A DNA stretch of 64,000 nt. Origin: Ceriagrion tenellum (Eukaryota; Arthropoda; Insecta; Odonata; Coenagrionidae). The translations under genes were made by a program, and so were the position numbers. Shown here piece after piece: positions 1-11,486 of the stretch (positions within the stretch are counted from its first letter, which is position 1; every line of letters begins with the position of its first letter). The stretch is from NCBI GenBank assembly GCA_963169105.1, contig OY720642.1, positions 76,796,716 to 76,860,715 of the forward strand, given 5' to 3'. The notes beneath the pieces were generated by a model. It searched no databases and was not told where the DNA came from. It saw only the letters and a program-made list of their open reading frames with translations.

Positions 1-719
1 TTTCGCCGTTGATCTGCAGGAAAATTCTCCCTGCCTTTAGGAAGCGTCGGCGTGGCTGAATAGCCGTCTTCACGCGACACGCTGCCACCTTGGGTTGGAT
101 CGTTCATCCTTCTCCTGACTCACTCCTCCTCAATAACGCCGTCCCACCACTTCTCACTTTTCGAGAATCCGGATTGACCTCCTCTACCAGGATTTCAACC
201 ACCACTGCCTTCTTCAATTCACACACTTCACCTCGTTGGAATTATGCGACGGCCACACAAAACAAACATGAAAACAAAAGAAACACGAAAAACACCGGGC
301 ACCAATTTCAAAATACCTGTGCGAGTCGTTATATCCTCGCATGCGAGAAAATGTTTCCCTCGCCCAAACAACGAAACAAATCCTTGCCCACATGTGCCTA
401 TCACGAGCGGAATGTCACAATATACTTAAAAAAAATTGGCAACGTTTAGAAATAAAACCTAAAGCAAACGATTATAACGTACTTGAAATTGTAATCAATT
501 AATTTTTCTGATATTAATTTTAACTTTGTAAATGAATACTATATTGACGAAGTTATTGCGAACCGGCCCAATTACATTTTTTGTGTAATTTACCTAACAC
601 TGAATATAATGGTATGGTACAAGGGATCCTTCAGTACTGAAATGAAATGCAGCAAAAGAAAAGCTCTCGTTCTTCAAAAAACTAAATCAACCAAATTCGA
701 TAATTTTGAACAACGGTAT
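1..719. other. No gene recognised (left edge)
   Basis: A moderately GC-rich start (to about 250) passes into AT-rich sequence. Short open frames around 90-450 have no recognisable domain and overlap each other in different frames, so they are probably chance. No RNA gene or repeat with a clear boundary was seen. Confidence 0.5.
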
Positions 720-1022
720 ACGTTTGTGTAAATTTCTCGGGCTCGCCACCGGGTAAGATATTCATAGGCAGCCGACGTTTCGGGTTCCGACTCGTTACCC
801 ATTCTCAAAGCTACTGATGCGAGCTTGAAAAGACTTTATTTTGGCGCTAGGCGGGGCGGGATTGGTCGAGCCCCGATTGTTGTGGTGGAGGACCGTTGAC
901 CAGCGGGGACTTAGCTCTGGCGTTCTGAATTCTTCTCAGAATTCTATTCCAAGAGCTGCTGATCGTGTAACCAGTATCCCGGTTGAAATTCTTCTCGATA
1001 AGGAGAAGCGGTACACGTATTA
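720..1022 (-). mobile_element. Penelope-like terminal fragment with hammerhead-like motif
   Basis: Read on the minus strand, about 800 down to 755 shows a TTGAGAA block, a short stem-forming stretch (GGGT pairing with ACCC), then GAAAC followed by GTC. This order resembles the hammerhead ribozyme layout (CUGANGA, stem II, GAAA, stem III, UH) carried by Penelope-like retroelement terminal repeats. The first conserved block is mutated, so self-cleavage is doubtful. The adjoining GC-rich stretch to about 1022 looks like part of the same repeat. No reverse transcriptase or endonuclease is visible here. The assignment rests on resemblance to the clearer copies at 5 to 6 kb and 61.9 kb. Confidence 0.35.
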
Positions 1023-2540
1023 ATGTTGTGACTACAAAAAGAGGAAAAAAGTCTCTACGGGATAGGCCTCTTTTTAAAGGATATTGTAGGGTTTTAGTTG
1101 AATGAAAAAGGTTGAGAAATATAGTGAAGTTTAATTGGTTCCGTCTAAAGATATATAGTGTGGCATCATAATAATAATCTCGGAGTCCCTCTTAAACACA
1201 ACGGTTCTGAATTTCACAATTTTTTTCATACAAAAAACACAGTTGAAACAAATCTCACAGCTTTCCTTCGTATTTTATCTATTTTTGGTAAAATTATAAC
1301 TTGTGTGATAGTTTAAATGATAAATTATGCTAATAAAAATGTTTAGGCATTATAAAATTCCAATAACGGTTGTTGTTATTCAAAATTTAAAATTTTGAAA
1401 TTGATTAATTGGACCCTAGACTTTGGATCCTAGACAGAAAAATATTTCAAAAGGAACTGCTCGAAGTTACTGAGTTACTGAATATATAATCATTCAATGA
1501 CTGGCGTATACCATTGAGTAATATCGAATAACATGACATCGAAAAATCAATCCTCTAAAATCACGTCGGCTATTACTTATCCATGACGGCGTCGCGACTG
1601 CGTCATATCTGCCTCCTCCCAAAGGCCTATTGGTCATAGGTTTCAATGCTCAGCTGCCCTTTCATCTAGGACACACTTTAGTTGGTGACAATTTGTCCCT
1701 ACCTTCACCAATGATGCGTGATCGGCCCTCTCTAATTCATCTATACTGTACCGGTTCCCACCTCCATGCCCGGAGTATGACGGAGGGAAGACGAGACATG
1801 CAAAAAAATGAAGATCGACAGTTCCTGACGGTTATCGCGAGGCCAAACTCGAATAAGAAAATGAATGGTTTAAAGACAATGTTGGGGAGTTCCCGATTCA
1901 ACCTGCAGCAGCGCCGTGGGTACTGAAATTAGCAAATGGCACAACGTACAAGTTGATTGACCGATTCACCATTAACATTTATATTATGTCTAACGATTGA
2001 TTGGTACCTCAGATCAAAACACAGATATGCCCTATTCTAATCACTAAGGTGGATGATAAGACAAGAATGGATAACGCTTTAGATGAGATGAATAGACGTA
2101 TGGCCCCTGAATAACTGTACACCACTTCGGCCCTGTAAACAACAAAATTTAGGGACACGTGGCTCCTTTTAATTTTTTTAAAAATAATAATAACTTTATT
2201 TTACAAATAGCTTACATGCTGTAGTTTCCCTTTGGATGGGTTACAAAAAATATTAAAAATTTCACAGTTACAAGTATACTTTCATTTTCTGGTCATTATG
2301 GTTGATTTTATCCAACCTCCAATGAAGCTTATCAGCAGGTTCCAAGTTTACCATTTTTTGGTACAATCGCAAAGAATATTATATTCTATCAATAATGAAA
2401 AAAATAATAATAGTGCAGTTGATGTCCTGCTAAGCCAAAGCGACATGACAATCTTAATGACAGTAAATATTTAAATGAAAATTATGAACAAAATCAATCA
2501 CGAGAAAATTAACTTTCAAGCAATCGAGTTAGTCCGTGGC
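1023..2540. other. AT-rich, no gene recognised
   Basis: Mostly low-complexity AT-rich DNA. A short open frame at 1630-1926 (98 codons, plus) has no recognisable domain and no convincing splice or promoter context. I see no repeat boundaries in this stretch. Confidence 0.5.
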
Positions 2541-2546
2541 ATTTCG

Positions 2547-3045
2547 TTAGCGTGAAACCCTCTTTTTTCTATTAGGCTGTAAGATGAGGAGAGTGATGTG
2601 TGAGTGAGAGAGAGAATTGAGGAGAATTATTGAACAGTCAGGCTTGAAGACGGGTGATGTGGGAACGGTGGCGGGATTGACGAGGGGGAGACTTCCTGAT
2701 GAACCGTGGGGATAAACTTTCCTGTTTGGGAACAATGCCGTCCCAATCGCTGCTTCTCCTTTGTGACCTCCTCTGGAACTGTTTGGATCGGAGCGGTGAC
2801 CGCACCACACTCTCTTGGGTCTTGGCCACAGGAAAGTCCCTCCACATGCCCGGATCCTTTTCTTATCTGCAGCGGTGCTGAATCTCCAATCAATTCCGCC
2901 ACTCCCAGGTCCTTCCTGGTCACACTCCATAATTCTAGCGACTGAAATTTTGCCTCGCAGTTCGGCCAGCGTCTCTTCCTTCCACTTTCTCGTCCGTCAC
3001 GACAACGACGATTTGTATCACATGCTCCACACCTAGTTCGAGTCT
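2547..3045 (-). other. GC-richer block with overlapping minus frames, unidentified
   Basis: Two minus-strand frames stay open together over about 2547-2930 and 2627-3040. The second, read from about 3040, begins with a cysteine- and arginine-rich stretch (C-G-A-C then R-R-C-R) that superficially recalls a CXXC zinc-finger start, but the following Cys residues expected of that domain are absent. It could be a decayed transposon gene or chance. I do not assign a function. Confidence 0.2.
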
Positions 3046-3049
3046 TAAG

Positions 3050-3487
3050 CCTGAATCACACGATCATTTTTTCCGTCCCTTTTAAGGGATAGCTCCAATG
3101 ATAGCTTTTCAGGGACCGCGACAATGATAGCTCGAGCTATCATTTTCTGAATCACACGGTCATTTTGGCCGTCCCTTTTTCAATCATTTTTCCGTCCCTT
3201 TTCGCATCATTTCTGCGTTAACTACTCTCATTCCATTGAAAGCCGAACGTGGCGTTAGAGTCGCTCTTTGTGGCCGAGCACTCTGATTGGCTAAATGGTG
3301 GAGTCAGCGATGCCTCCAGGGACGGAAAAAGCTACGTGCCCAGGGATGGAAAAAGCTATAGGGATCCCTATCGCTGGAGCCATCCCTGACTTTGTTCGAG
3401 TCACACGATCATTTTCGAGCGATCATTTGAGCTATCATTGGAGCTATCCCTTACAAGGGACGGAAAAAATGATCGTGTGATTCAGGC
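3050..3487. mobile_element. TIR element (MITE-like), about 440 bp
   Basis: The two ends are inverted copies beginning GCCTGAATCACACGATCATT and continuing through a shared block around CCGTCCCTT and GGGATAGCTCC for roughly 50 bases. The interior repeats the words GGGACGGAAAAA and ATGATAGCT in both orientations, giving the element internal partial palindromes. There is no coding capacity, so it is non-autonomous. No perfect target-site duplication is visible (left flank ends TTAA, right flank begins ATTA), so the superfamily is undetermined. Confidence 0.75.
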
Positions 3488-4950
3488 ATTATATCCACCT
3501 TTCCTTGCCGCTCACTAGCCCTTTAAAGGTCTTGCAGTAGAGGGGAAGGGTGAAATGGCACAGGGGAACACAAAGGGGGGAGTTCACTGTGGTCGTGACT
3601 CGCAACACTCACAAGGAAATGGGTTAAATAGGGCCCAGTCCCACACCGCCACTGGACTCTCACACCCTCCCTTTTTTATCCACTCCGTGCCACCTCAAAA
3701 TCATAAGACGGTTTAAACAGGGCAAAACAACAACAAATAAATGGCTGAGGGAGAGTCAATCCAGACCTTGTGCGTCCCATTAGGCTTTATGTAACGGACC
3801 TTTACCGGTGCAATATACATAAAGTACTCATATTCGGATTCTGGACATTTTGAACTGCATGTTCGACTCGTTCTCGGCGATTGAATGCTTTGTTTTACTA
3901 GTGTGGCGTGCTTTCGTTCTGCGGATGTTTTGTTCATGTCATGATATATTTTCAATAGTTTCATGCTGTATTCAAAGTATATTTTAGTATATTAAATAGC
4001 GCATTCCCCCATGTTTGTTGGTGCGCGCTAGGTAATTTGGACCGCGTATACACCAGCGCGATTTATTTATTTATGTTATATAAGTGAAACAATGCGCAGA
4101 AATCTCGAACACATAAGAAATTTCCAGAAGGATAAGAATCGGTAGCAGCGAGTAACTTTAAATGGAGGGGCGGACGAGCCGATGGGTTTTTTATTGTTTA
4201 GATGGCTTGCAAGGAGTAACCACGCTGAGCTAGGAATTGGACGGGGGGGCACTGTGTCGACCGCCTGCCTCGAGTAACCACGATAATCAGAATATTGAAG
4301 GACGATTATCGGCGGGAAGTTTTTTTACTGAGTGTTTTGTGGGAGTTAATGGTGAGGGGGGAACAGCATCGACAGGTCCAAGGTGGCGAAAGTAAGCAGG
4401 GACCACGGGGGTCACCAAGACGCACGAGATGCCGTATAGTACAGCAAGAAGTGCCGTGCACGAGGCACGAGGTACCGTGTAGTATGGAAGGTCCGGACGC
4501 GTCAGAGGAGAGGAGGTGCATGCACGGAGCCTTGCACTTTGTTTTCACCACAAGCAGGTTTGCTGGTTGTAAAGGTGTTTGGTGGACTGATCGTTTTAAC
4601 CTGAACGATTGGGGTTTGTGGTAGTTCACATTTCCTGAGGGGTGTTGATTTATGTGAAATTCCTTGTTGTGTGGAGGCGATGGGCATAGCGTGTCGCAGG
4701 GCAGTTTATAAATGTTGATGTCTGATGCAAAGGGTATTTATATATGTTCTGTTTGGGTAATTTAGATAGTTGTTTTTGTGGTGTGTCGTAAAATAATGAG
4801 AAGTGAAACTGGGAGCAGATTTCATTGTTATTTGTACTATGGTATTTACCGTTTAATGTAATAAATTGTTATCTGTGAGATAGTGTACAGCGAAAGAGCC
4901 CCTTCTTCTCATCCTTACCCAATGTCCCCGTCATCAGCTCCCTTCTATTA
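3488..4950. other. No gene recognised
   Basis: The segment 4150-4630 is GC-richer and open on both strands (109 codons plus, 107 codons minus), but neither frame shows a domain. The mutual openness suggests composition rather than coding. A short internally repetitive patch (GTGCCGTGCACGAGGCACGAGG type) lies near 4450-4485. Confidence 0.4.
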
Positions 4951-5573
4951 CTAAACGCCTTAGTAACTTAAATAAAACTTTGTACACAGGTTGAATAACA
5001 CTACCCGGGTTTCGACACTTCGTGTCATCTTCAAGGGGCAAATACAACATCTATCACTCTATATATACAGGTTCGTGGTAGGGGAGGGGAAGGAATCTGG
5101 GAGAGGAGGGGTGAGGGGGTGTGGGAGGCGGGCGTGGGGGGGATGCATGGAGGTGGGAAAGGGTTAGGGGATGGAGAGGGGAAAACATCTTAGTTTGTGT
5201 TTTGGGAAATTCTGCTACAGTTTACACTATGGAAGGTATGGTTTGGGTATATGGTGAGGAGCCATGATCACATTTACAAAGTAAACAAAGTTCATCAGTT
5301 CACTTGAATTATCCGGTATTTTAGGGGGGTGGAGAATATGGGAGAGTGGAAGGGGAGCACTTGTTCGTTAGCTGGGCGATGGTTTGTGTTTTGGGAAATT
5401 CTGCTACAGTGTTCACTGCGGGAGGTCTGGCTTGGGTATATGGTGAGGAGTCACTTCACCTTTACAAAGTACATAGAATTATTTTGTTCACTTGCCCTTG
5501 AGTCCGGGTTTTCAGGGGGATGGAGAATATGGGAGAGTGAGAGGGGAACACTTGTTCGTTAGCTAGGGGGAAG

Positions 5574-5999
5574 TTATTTTAACGAATGTTGGACAATTTC
5601 TTGCGACTCTAGGGCGTCTAATCTTCTTCCATCTTTTTCAAAGTGGAGGATTTTTGGCGCAAAACTGCTTTGGTGGTTGTTGACACAGAGATGGTTTGCG
5701 AACATGGAATCCTGTTTTGATTTCTCATGGCACTTTTTGTGTTCACTTACTCTAGTTTCCACACTTCTCCCTGTCTGGCCGATGTATTTAGTCGGGCAGC
5801 TGTCACATTGTAAGGCACACACTCCGCTTCTTCTAGTTCCGGGGAAGTTGTCTTTGGCATTAAACAGAAGTTTTTTAATTGTTGTCGGGGCGTAGTAGGC
5901 TGGCCTGTATTTGTTGAACGAACCTGTATATATAGAGAACCTACCACAAACCTGTATATATAGAGTGATAGATGTTGTATTTTCACCTGAAGATGACAT
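5574..5999 (-). pseudogene. Penelope GIY-YIG endonuclease fragment
   Basis: The 141-codon frame ends with a recognisable Penelope-type GIY-YIG endonuclease: G-V-C at residues 59-61 in place of GIY, two Cys in C-D-S-C (65-68), then K-Y-I-G-Q-T-G-R (71-78), a downstream E-H-K and an E near the end (L-E-S-Q-E-I). These enzymes nick target DNA for retrotransposition. The first 30 or so residues read through the terminal repeat and are probably not native. The tyrosine of GIY is replaced by Cys and the reverse transcriptase is missing, so this is a dead 3' fragment. Confidence 0.75.
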
Positions 6000-6022
6000 G
6001 AATTGTCGAAACCCGAGTCGTG
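5984..6022 (+). ncRNA. Hammerhead-ribozyme-like motif (Penelope terminal repeat)
   Basis: The layout is CTGAAGA (5987-5993, fitting CUGANGA), stem II GACA/TGTC with loop TGAAT, GAAAC (6008-6012), a very short stem III, then GTC (6017-6019). CAC just before the core (5984-5986) can pair with GTG just after the cleavage site (6020-6022) to form stem I. All conserved core bases are present. Stem III has essentially one pair, so activity would probably need a dimer. The inverted partner lies at about 5040-4999 on the minus strand with one core change (TTGAAGA). Confidence 0.6.
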
Positions 6023-6065
6023 TTATTAAACCTATAGTGGAGTATACAAAGTTTTATTTAAGTTA

Positions 6066-6770
6066 CTATGACTTACTTCCACAAAGTCAAGCCTGGAACC
6101 ATTTCCTTTGTACCAAACGCCTTCTTAGCTGGCGCTATTCTCTTCCGTATGTCTTTGCTACTATGTCGAGAGTACTACCTAAATAATTGGTATAATTTAT
6201 TATTTCATTGGCATACGTAAGTTTTCGCCACATATGACTCATAAAAATATATCTCCTGTAAATATTTATGAATTCATAAACTTTTGCATTGGTCTGATAC
6301 TTTTTCCACACACATATTCTGATCTGCCGACAGGAACGGTGCATGGTACTTTCTCTTCGTTGAATATTTTATTCACAATCATGTGGAAAAATATTCGACA
6401 AAAAATATTTGTTTTTTATAATAGCGTATATGCCCGGTGATACTCAACGGATGAAGATTAGGAAAATCATAGCAGTTCTATCTGTACAAAATAGAATCTA
6501 ACTTCCCATCTTGATGCTTTTTACTGAATGGAAACAGCCCGTATTGTCTTTTCACTGAAATAACAGCTTAAACAGAAATAACTTAAGAGTTAACATAGTG
6601 TGTAACAACTTAATTTCTGCAATAATTGATTTCAATTAAATTTTGAAAAAGAAATTGAGCCTGTAATGCCTCGTTAACATTCTAAGATAAGAATGATAGT
6701 TAATATGGCGGCTCAACTAACTTGCGTTTACATAACCCTAGTTAAGATGCTGGTGGTCTATGATGGAGAT
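6066..6770. other. AT-rich, no gene recognised
   Basis: Short frames on both strands (6135-6440) overlap each other and show no domain. No repeat boundary was seen until the transposon end at 6775. Confidence 0.5.
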
Positions 6771-6774
6771 TTAA

Positions 6775-9664
6775 GGCCGTTTTCGAACTTGGAAAATCAA
6801 GCAATCTTGCCTTGAAACCTAGTACGCATCGAAAGCTATGACGTCATGGACGCGTCATCACCATGCGCTTGTTCACTAGCTATCGAGGAAAGATACCAAG
6901 GGCCTTATTCTGAATCTGGGTCGCTATACGAAGCTCGCGCTATTCCAAGGCTCAGAACAGCGCGGATCGGTATTCTGAATGGAGGTGGGCAATATATTGC
7001 CCAGTTCAGAGTCGCTATAATAAAGCCCGCCCCTTCCTGTATGCCAACTTCTTCAGTCATATTCAACTTAAAATTGAGCAGCCAATGAGATACAAGCTTG
7101 TGGTTATTTCTCTCTCAATTTGATGAAATATTATTTCCCGATTGTAATGAAGGACTTTTTTCAACTCATAAATACATTAAATTATAACTATAATACTTAT
7201 TACGTATTATAAGATGTAAAATATGCATTAATGCACAAAGTCATATATTCTGATAAATGACTGACGAAATTAATATTGCGGAACGGTGAATGTAAACATC
7301 AAGGTAAACATGCAAGCGTGAGTCCATTGATGGTGTGAGATTCGAATTAAAATTTATGTTTTTTAAATGTTAATTATGTCTGCTATCCTTATGATTAAAT
7401 AACATGTGAAGTGATCCTTTTCTGTGTCAGTTTTGGGAAAGCAGTGTCCCTTATTTAATACCTTTCGTCGCGTCGACGTATGCACTTGATCCGCAGGCAC
7501 TGTTTTACATGCAAATTTGTCAGTTTTCCTTCGATAGAGGACTGCCAGTATTGCAATGTACATTATTCTACTCAGTGATAATGTTTTGTGTTGGCAGTAA
7601 TGGGCTGGGAGGTCTCACTGCATATTGTTAAAGCTTAAAATGGGATGATTACTAGACGTCAATGAGAGCGAGAGGTGGGCATAGAAAGTGTTTATCTTCG
7701 GCCTTATTTTGAATGGGAGAGAAACTAATATACTGCATTTTTAACTGTAAGAGATTGGCTATTTAGTAAATTCCAAAAGTGTTCGTATTGGATGACACTA
7801 TATGATTCATATGACATTACGGGTAACGTTATTTTTCGTGACTTTCATACGTCTCGCAGGGCTTCATTGTACTTGTTACGCGTTGTTTTTACTCACGGTT
7901 ATCATTAAAATACGATGTTAGCACAGCAAGTTCATCTGAATTGTAGTACTCCTTGAAATTCAACCCTTGAGTATTTATTGTGCGTACATACGTGCTTGCA
8001 AATATCTAGCATATAGCCGAGATCCAAGAATTGTAGCTATTTACTTATATGACTAGCGATGTTATACTTGCCCCTTGCAAGCGAATTTCATAAGAGTATG
8101 AAATAATTACTTTTCAAAGTGATATTATCCAGTGGCCAGAGGAAAATAATAGATTTAGTTATTTTTTTGTATAACGCATCTAATTGGCATATAAACAATT
8201 GTGATCTCAATTACATATCATTATGGCGCCATAGAAGCGATTTTGGGTCCTTAATTAATTGTAAGTTTTTCATTTAATCATTGAAAAATGCTTGAAATCA
8301 TTACGAAATGCGGATATTCTGCCGAGTGCATGAGAAATAGCCGTCGCTATTCAGAATTGCCCGGTCTCCGTGACCGCGCTATAGAATTGCGACCCGGCCG
8401 GTCGCTATTCACCGTTCAGAATACCGAATTGCGACCGCGCTTTAAATTTCGACTTCCGGTGGCTATTATAAATATTCAGAATACCGAATAGCGACTGGGT
8501 CGCAATTACCATGGAAACCAATTGGGTCGCAATTACCATGCTGGGTCGAGATTCTGGCGTATAGCGCGGTCGCAATTCCGTTCAGAATAAGGCCCCAAGT
8601 CAACGAAAAAGGAGACTTGTTATGCTTGCTAGGTTTTAAGCTAGAACTCGGGGTGCGATAATATGGGCTTGTATGGAAAATAGAAGTGAATAAACTTTCA
8701 AATGGATACTATTTTACCATTACTACGTATATTTGTGTGATATTTATTATTTTTTGCGGAAACATTGATGAATTCGCTATATTTAAAGGCTTTTCAAATG
8801 TGAATATACTGATAACGGATTTGGTACCTAATAGTTGTGTGAATAATTCCATATATTGTAAATGTACCGTCCTTGTTTACTTCATGGAACCTACAAAATC
8901 TATCTTCCTTACTCTGGAAGGAAAAGAAATGCAATGAAAAAATGATGAAAGAAATTATATGAAAGAATTATGGTCCGATGGAAAGTACTCTAAGGTAGCC
9001 ATAATTTCATTGGCAGCATTATTTTTAGCTAACGAACATCATAATTGTAAATTACGTTGACATTGGAGAGGTTTTCACTGCATTCATCAAAGAAAGGGGA
9101 CAATAAACCATTAGGGTAAATGTAATTTGTTTTCAACTTAATTACCTATGTTAGTTACAACGCGCGTAATTATCAGTCGAAGATCATGGGTAGTTTGTTC
9201 GGAGTGTAATATATTAAAATTTTGTTACCTGTTTTTTCATATAGATAAGAAATATTATAATGCCTTTTTGTGCATTAAGACGTCGTCTATGGTGAAATAC
9301 AGTGAGTGATATGTCGTCCACTTCAGCAGACCCTAGCAATCGAAGCATAATAGTTATTCACCGCATAATGGTATATGAGAATTATTTTATTCCTGAGCAA
9401 TAAGATTTTAATAATTATATTCCCTTTTAATTTGTCGCATACGGATGGGAAGCATTTTAAAGAAGCAATCGACTGCCATCAATCACAAAAATTATGGACA
9501 CGGATGGCGCTTTTCGTATGTTTTACGAGGTGAAGGCCGCATGATGTCTCTTCCACCGTAAAAGAGCTACGAAAGTGTCAAGTAAGCATTTAACTTCGCT
9601 TGCCTAGGTATCAAGATATCTTGATACCAAGTTAACTAGGCGTTTGCCAAGTTCGAAAACGGCC
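6775..9664. mobile_element. PIF/Harbinger-like DNA element (outer, interrupted)
   Basis: Inverted ends GGCCGTTTTCGAACTTGG (6775-6792 and 9647-9664) are flanked by direct TAA on both sides (6772-6774 and 9665-9667). A 3-bp TAA duplication with GG-starting termini is the hallmark of PIF/Harbinger transposons. Removing the nested element at 6900-8595 leaves an element of about 1.2 kb with no transposase, so it is non-autonomous. Near the right end is a perfect 22-bp palindrome at 9607-9628 centred on AAGATATCTT. An open frame at 8686-8937 shows no domain. Confidence 0.75.
6900..8595. mobile_element. TIR DNA element nested in the Harbinger-like element
   Basis: The ends are inverted copies of GGGCCTTATTCTGAA (6900-6914 and 8581-8595) flanked by direct CAA (6897-6899 and 8596-8598). 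Subterminal sequence on both sides is rich in GGGTCGC, GCGACC and CGCTAT words in both orientations (6915-7020 and 8335-8580). The 1.7-kb body has no transposase. The 3-bp duplication suggests a Harbinger-type integrase, but the CAA target is not the usual TWA. It inserted after the outer element, which dates it as the younger of the two. Confidence 0.75.
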
Positions 9665-9667
9665 TAA

Positions 9668-10158
9668 GAGGGTTATGTAGCCCACAGCCCAACAAACATC
9701 GCAAGTCGCTTTTCATTTGTTTCAAGTGCAGTGGCCTAAATTCACGAGACTGGTACATGCGAGAAAAGGATGGAATGTGCAAATATTTCGTACGGTTAGA
9801 CTTCTCCTTTTTCATTGTTTGACGACATAATTATGATTCAATGACTAGACATCCTAGACCTTATGCATTGAAAGATAAAAATTGAGAGAACAAATTTCCC
9901 TAATAGAACGACATGTCACCATGCTATACCTTACCATTAAGATACCCCGAGAAAATTACGTCATTTTGTCGTATGCACTCTTTTATGGCAGATAAAAATG
10001 GTTCAACATGTTATCTACACATACAAGATTTATTTATAACATCCATTTTTAGCCCTTGCCTCAATATATTTAGCGGAATAAACGACTTTTTTTCTACCAA
10101 CTTTTGCCCATGAGCCGTCTTCGCTTGCGCCTTAAAGGTAAATTTTGAACTTAAAAGT
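9668..10158. other. No gene recognised
   Basis: AT-rich sequence with two short overlapping frames on opposite strands (9913-10113 and 10011-10202), neither with a recognisable domain. Confidence 0.5.
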
Positions 10159-10335
10159 ACGAATTTTAAGCTATCCGGGACTAGCCACGGAGTCACCCGC
10201 AATGCACAATTGTGCGAATTTCCTCAGAGAAAAAAATATTTTTTTCTCTCTCTGTGGAAATTCGCACATTTGTGCATTGCGGGTGACTCCGTAAAGTGGA
10301 ACTCCGTGGCTGGTCCCGGATAGCTTAAAATTCGT
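10159..10335. mobile_element. Palindromic foldback MITE, about 177 bp
   Basis: The left arm (10159-10237) begins ACGAATTTTAAGCTATCC and the right arm (10243-10335) ends with its inverse. The arms share GGGTGACTCCG, TGCATTGC and GAATTTCC blocks and meet in an AAAATATTTTT centre. The right arm has a short insertion around AAGTGGAACTCCG. The RNA or single strand would form one long hairpin. No coding capacity and no target duplication could be read. Confidence 0.8.
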
Positions 10336-11486
10336 CAAATAAGAGTGAACGCCTCTCTGTGTTCAAAGTACGATCTTTCCTCGTGGGCAGTGGCGCTAAG
10401 CGCTCAGTGGCGACTGATTGTTACATTGTATGTCCGGCAGTCGAGAACATCTAGTCCCGTAAAGGTCACAAAAATCCACAGGGGAAGAGGACGCCTCGGT
10501 TGCTTAAAAGTACGGTTTATCGTTCACTCAGACATTTAAATACATCAAGAAACTTAGTACTGACGCTTGGATACGGAAGATGGTAAGAGAAGAACGTTTG
10601 TAATGTGTTTTAGGCTTCAAATAAAAGCTACATGTGGACTGGATTACATAACTACCATTATATCTAACCTGCGTCCACACGAGTTAAAATGGTATTAACC
10701 CGCGCCAACCTATTAACTCCAGCGTGGTTAAAAATTTGACTAGGATTAGAGCCAACCTGCGTTCAATCGGCGGACTTTTACTAGGGCTAGACTCTAGCTC
10801 CCATGTTTTCAGGCAATATTTTGGTGATTTTTTAAAAAATCATTACGGAAATAATACAAACTCTTATTCTAAGAGAGTACCTAATCGTATAAATCTGGCC
10901 CATCGACAATATCTTAGCATGAAATATTTAAACGAACCAGAAAGCATATTATGGACCCTAGTTCAATTTATTGTGCTCACTCTTATGTATAAAATGTTTA
11001 TACAACCTTATGCACCTGTTTACAGTTTGTGTGCGTTGCACACAATAGATCTTATGGTCTAGAGCCTTTTAGGTTCGATATAGAACTTAATTCAGGGTTT
11101 ATACAACATAGATAGCCTTCATAATTTAATTATACGATCATTTTTAATCCTGCATACAATTTTGACAATATCTCTTTAGACTGTGTTCAAACTCGATGTA
11201 GTACATTTGTACACAAGAAAAATGATGACGATTCATTGATATCATGAAGATATATCTTCCTACTGGTGTGGTTATCTGGTTTATTTTCATTATGGGTTCG
11301 ATAAAAACATAAACAATGGAATATAAAACTTTCGTGGAACTTTGGGCGTACAGTACCGTATTCCTTAACAGTTGTTTTAGTGGGGGAAACAATTTGAAAC
11401 CAGTAGAGTATTAAACCTCTCATAATTTGACATGAAATCAAGTTTTCATTGATTGAGAGAGAAGAGACACCGAACGAAATAAAGAA
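10336..11486. other. No gene recognised
   Basis: A 112-codon frame at 10724-11062 (plus) has no domain. Near 10665-10735 is a stretch with GCGTCCACACGAG and a similar AACCTGCGTTC word about 80 bases on, possibly an eroded small MITE. Nothing else is supportable. Confidence 0.4.

Larger units (their letters stand above)
4955..6065 (-). mobile_element. Penelope-like retroelement remnant with inverted terminal copies
   Basis: Two inverted copies of a terminal repeat of about 110 bases lie at 4960-5070 and 5930-6060. Both hold the AAATAAAACTTTGTA word, a hammerhead-like core and CTATCACTCTATATATACAG. Between them, on the minus strand, is the 3' part of a Penelope endonuclease (5574-5920). The stretch 5190-5568 is a direct duplication of about 190 bases (5190-5377 and 5383-5568) carrying the shared word GGGAAATTCTGCTACAG. 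No reverse transcriptase domain remains. Penelope-like elements are known for oddly oriented terminal repeats with hammerhead motifs, which matches this layout. Confidence 0.75.

Noticed and set aside
2938..3040. Possible CXXC zinc finger on the minus strand
   Set aside because: Only the first few Cys and Arg residues match; later Cys positions and the K-F-G-G motif are missing.
4295..4629. Opposing 109- and 107-codon frames
   Set aside because: Both strands open over the same GC-richer stretch without domains or splice context.
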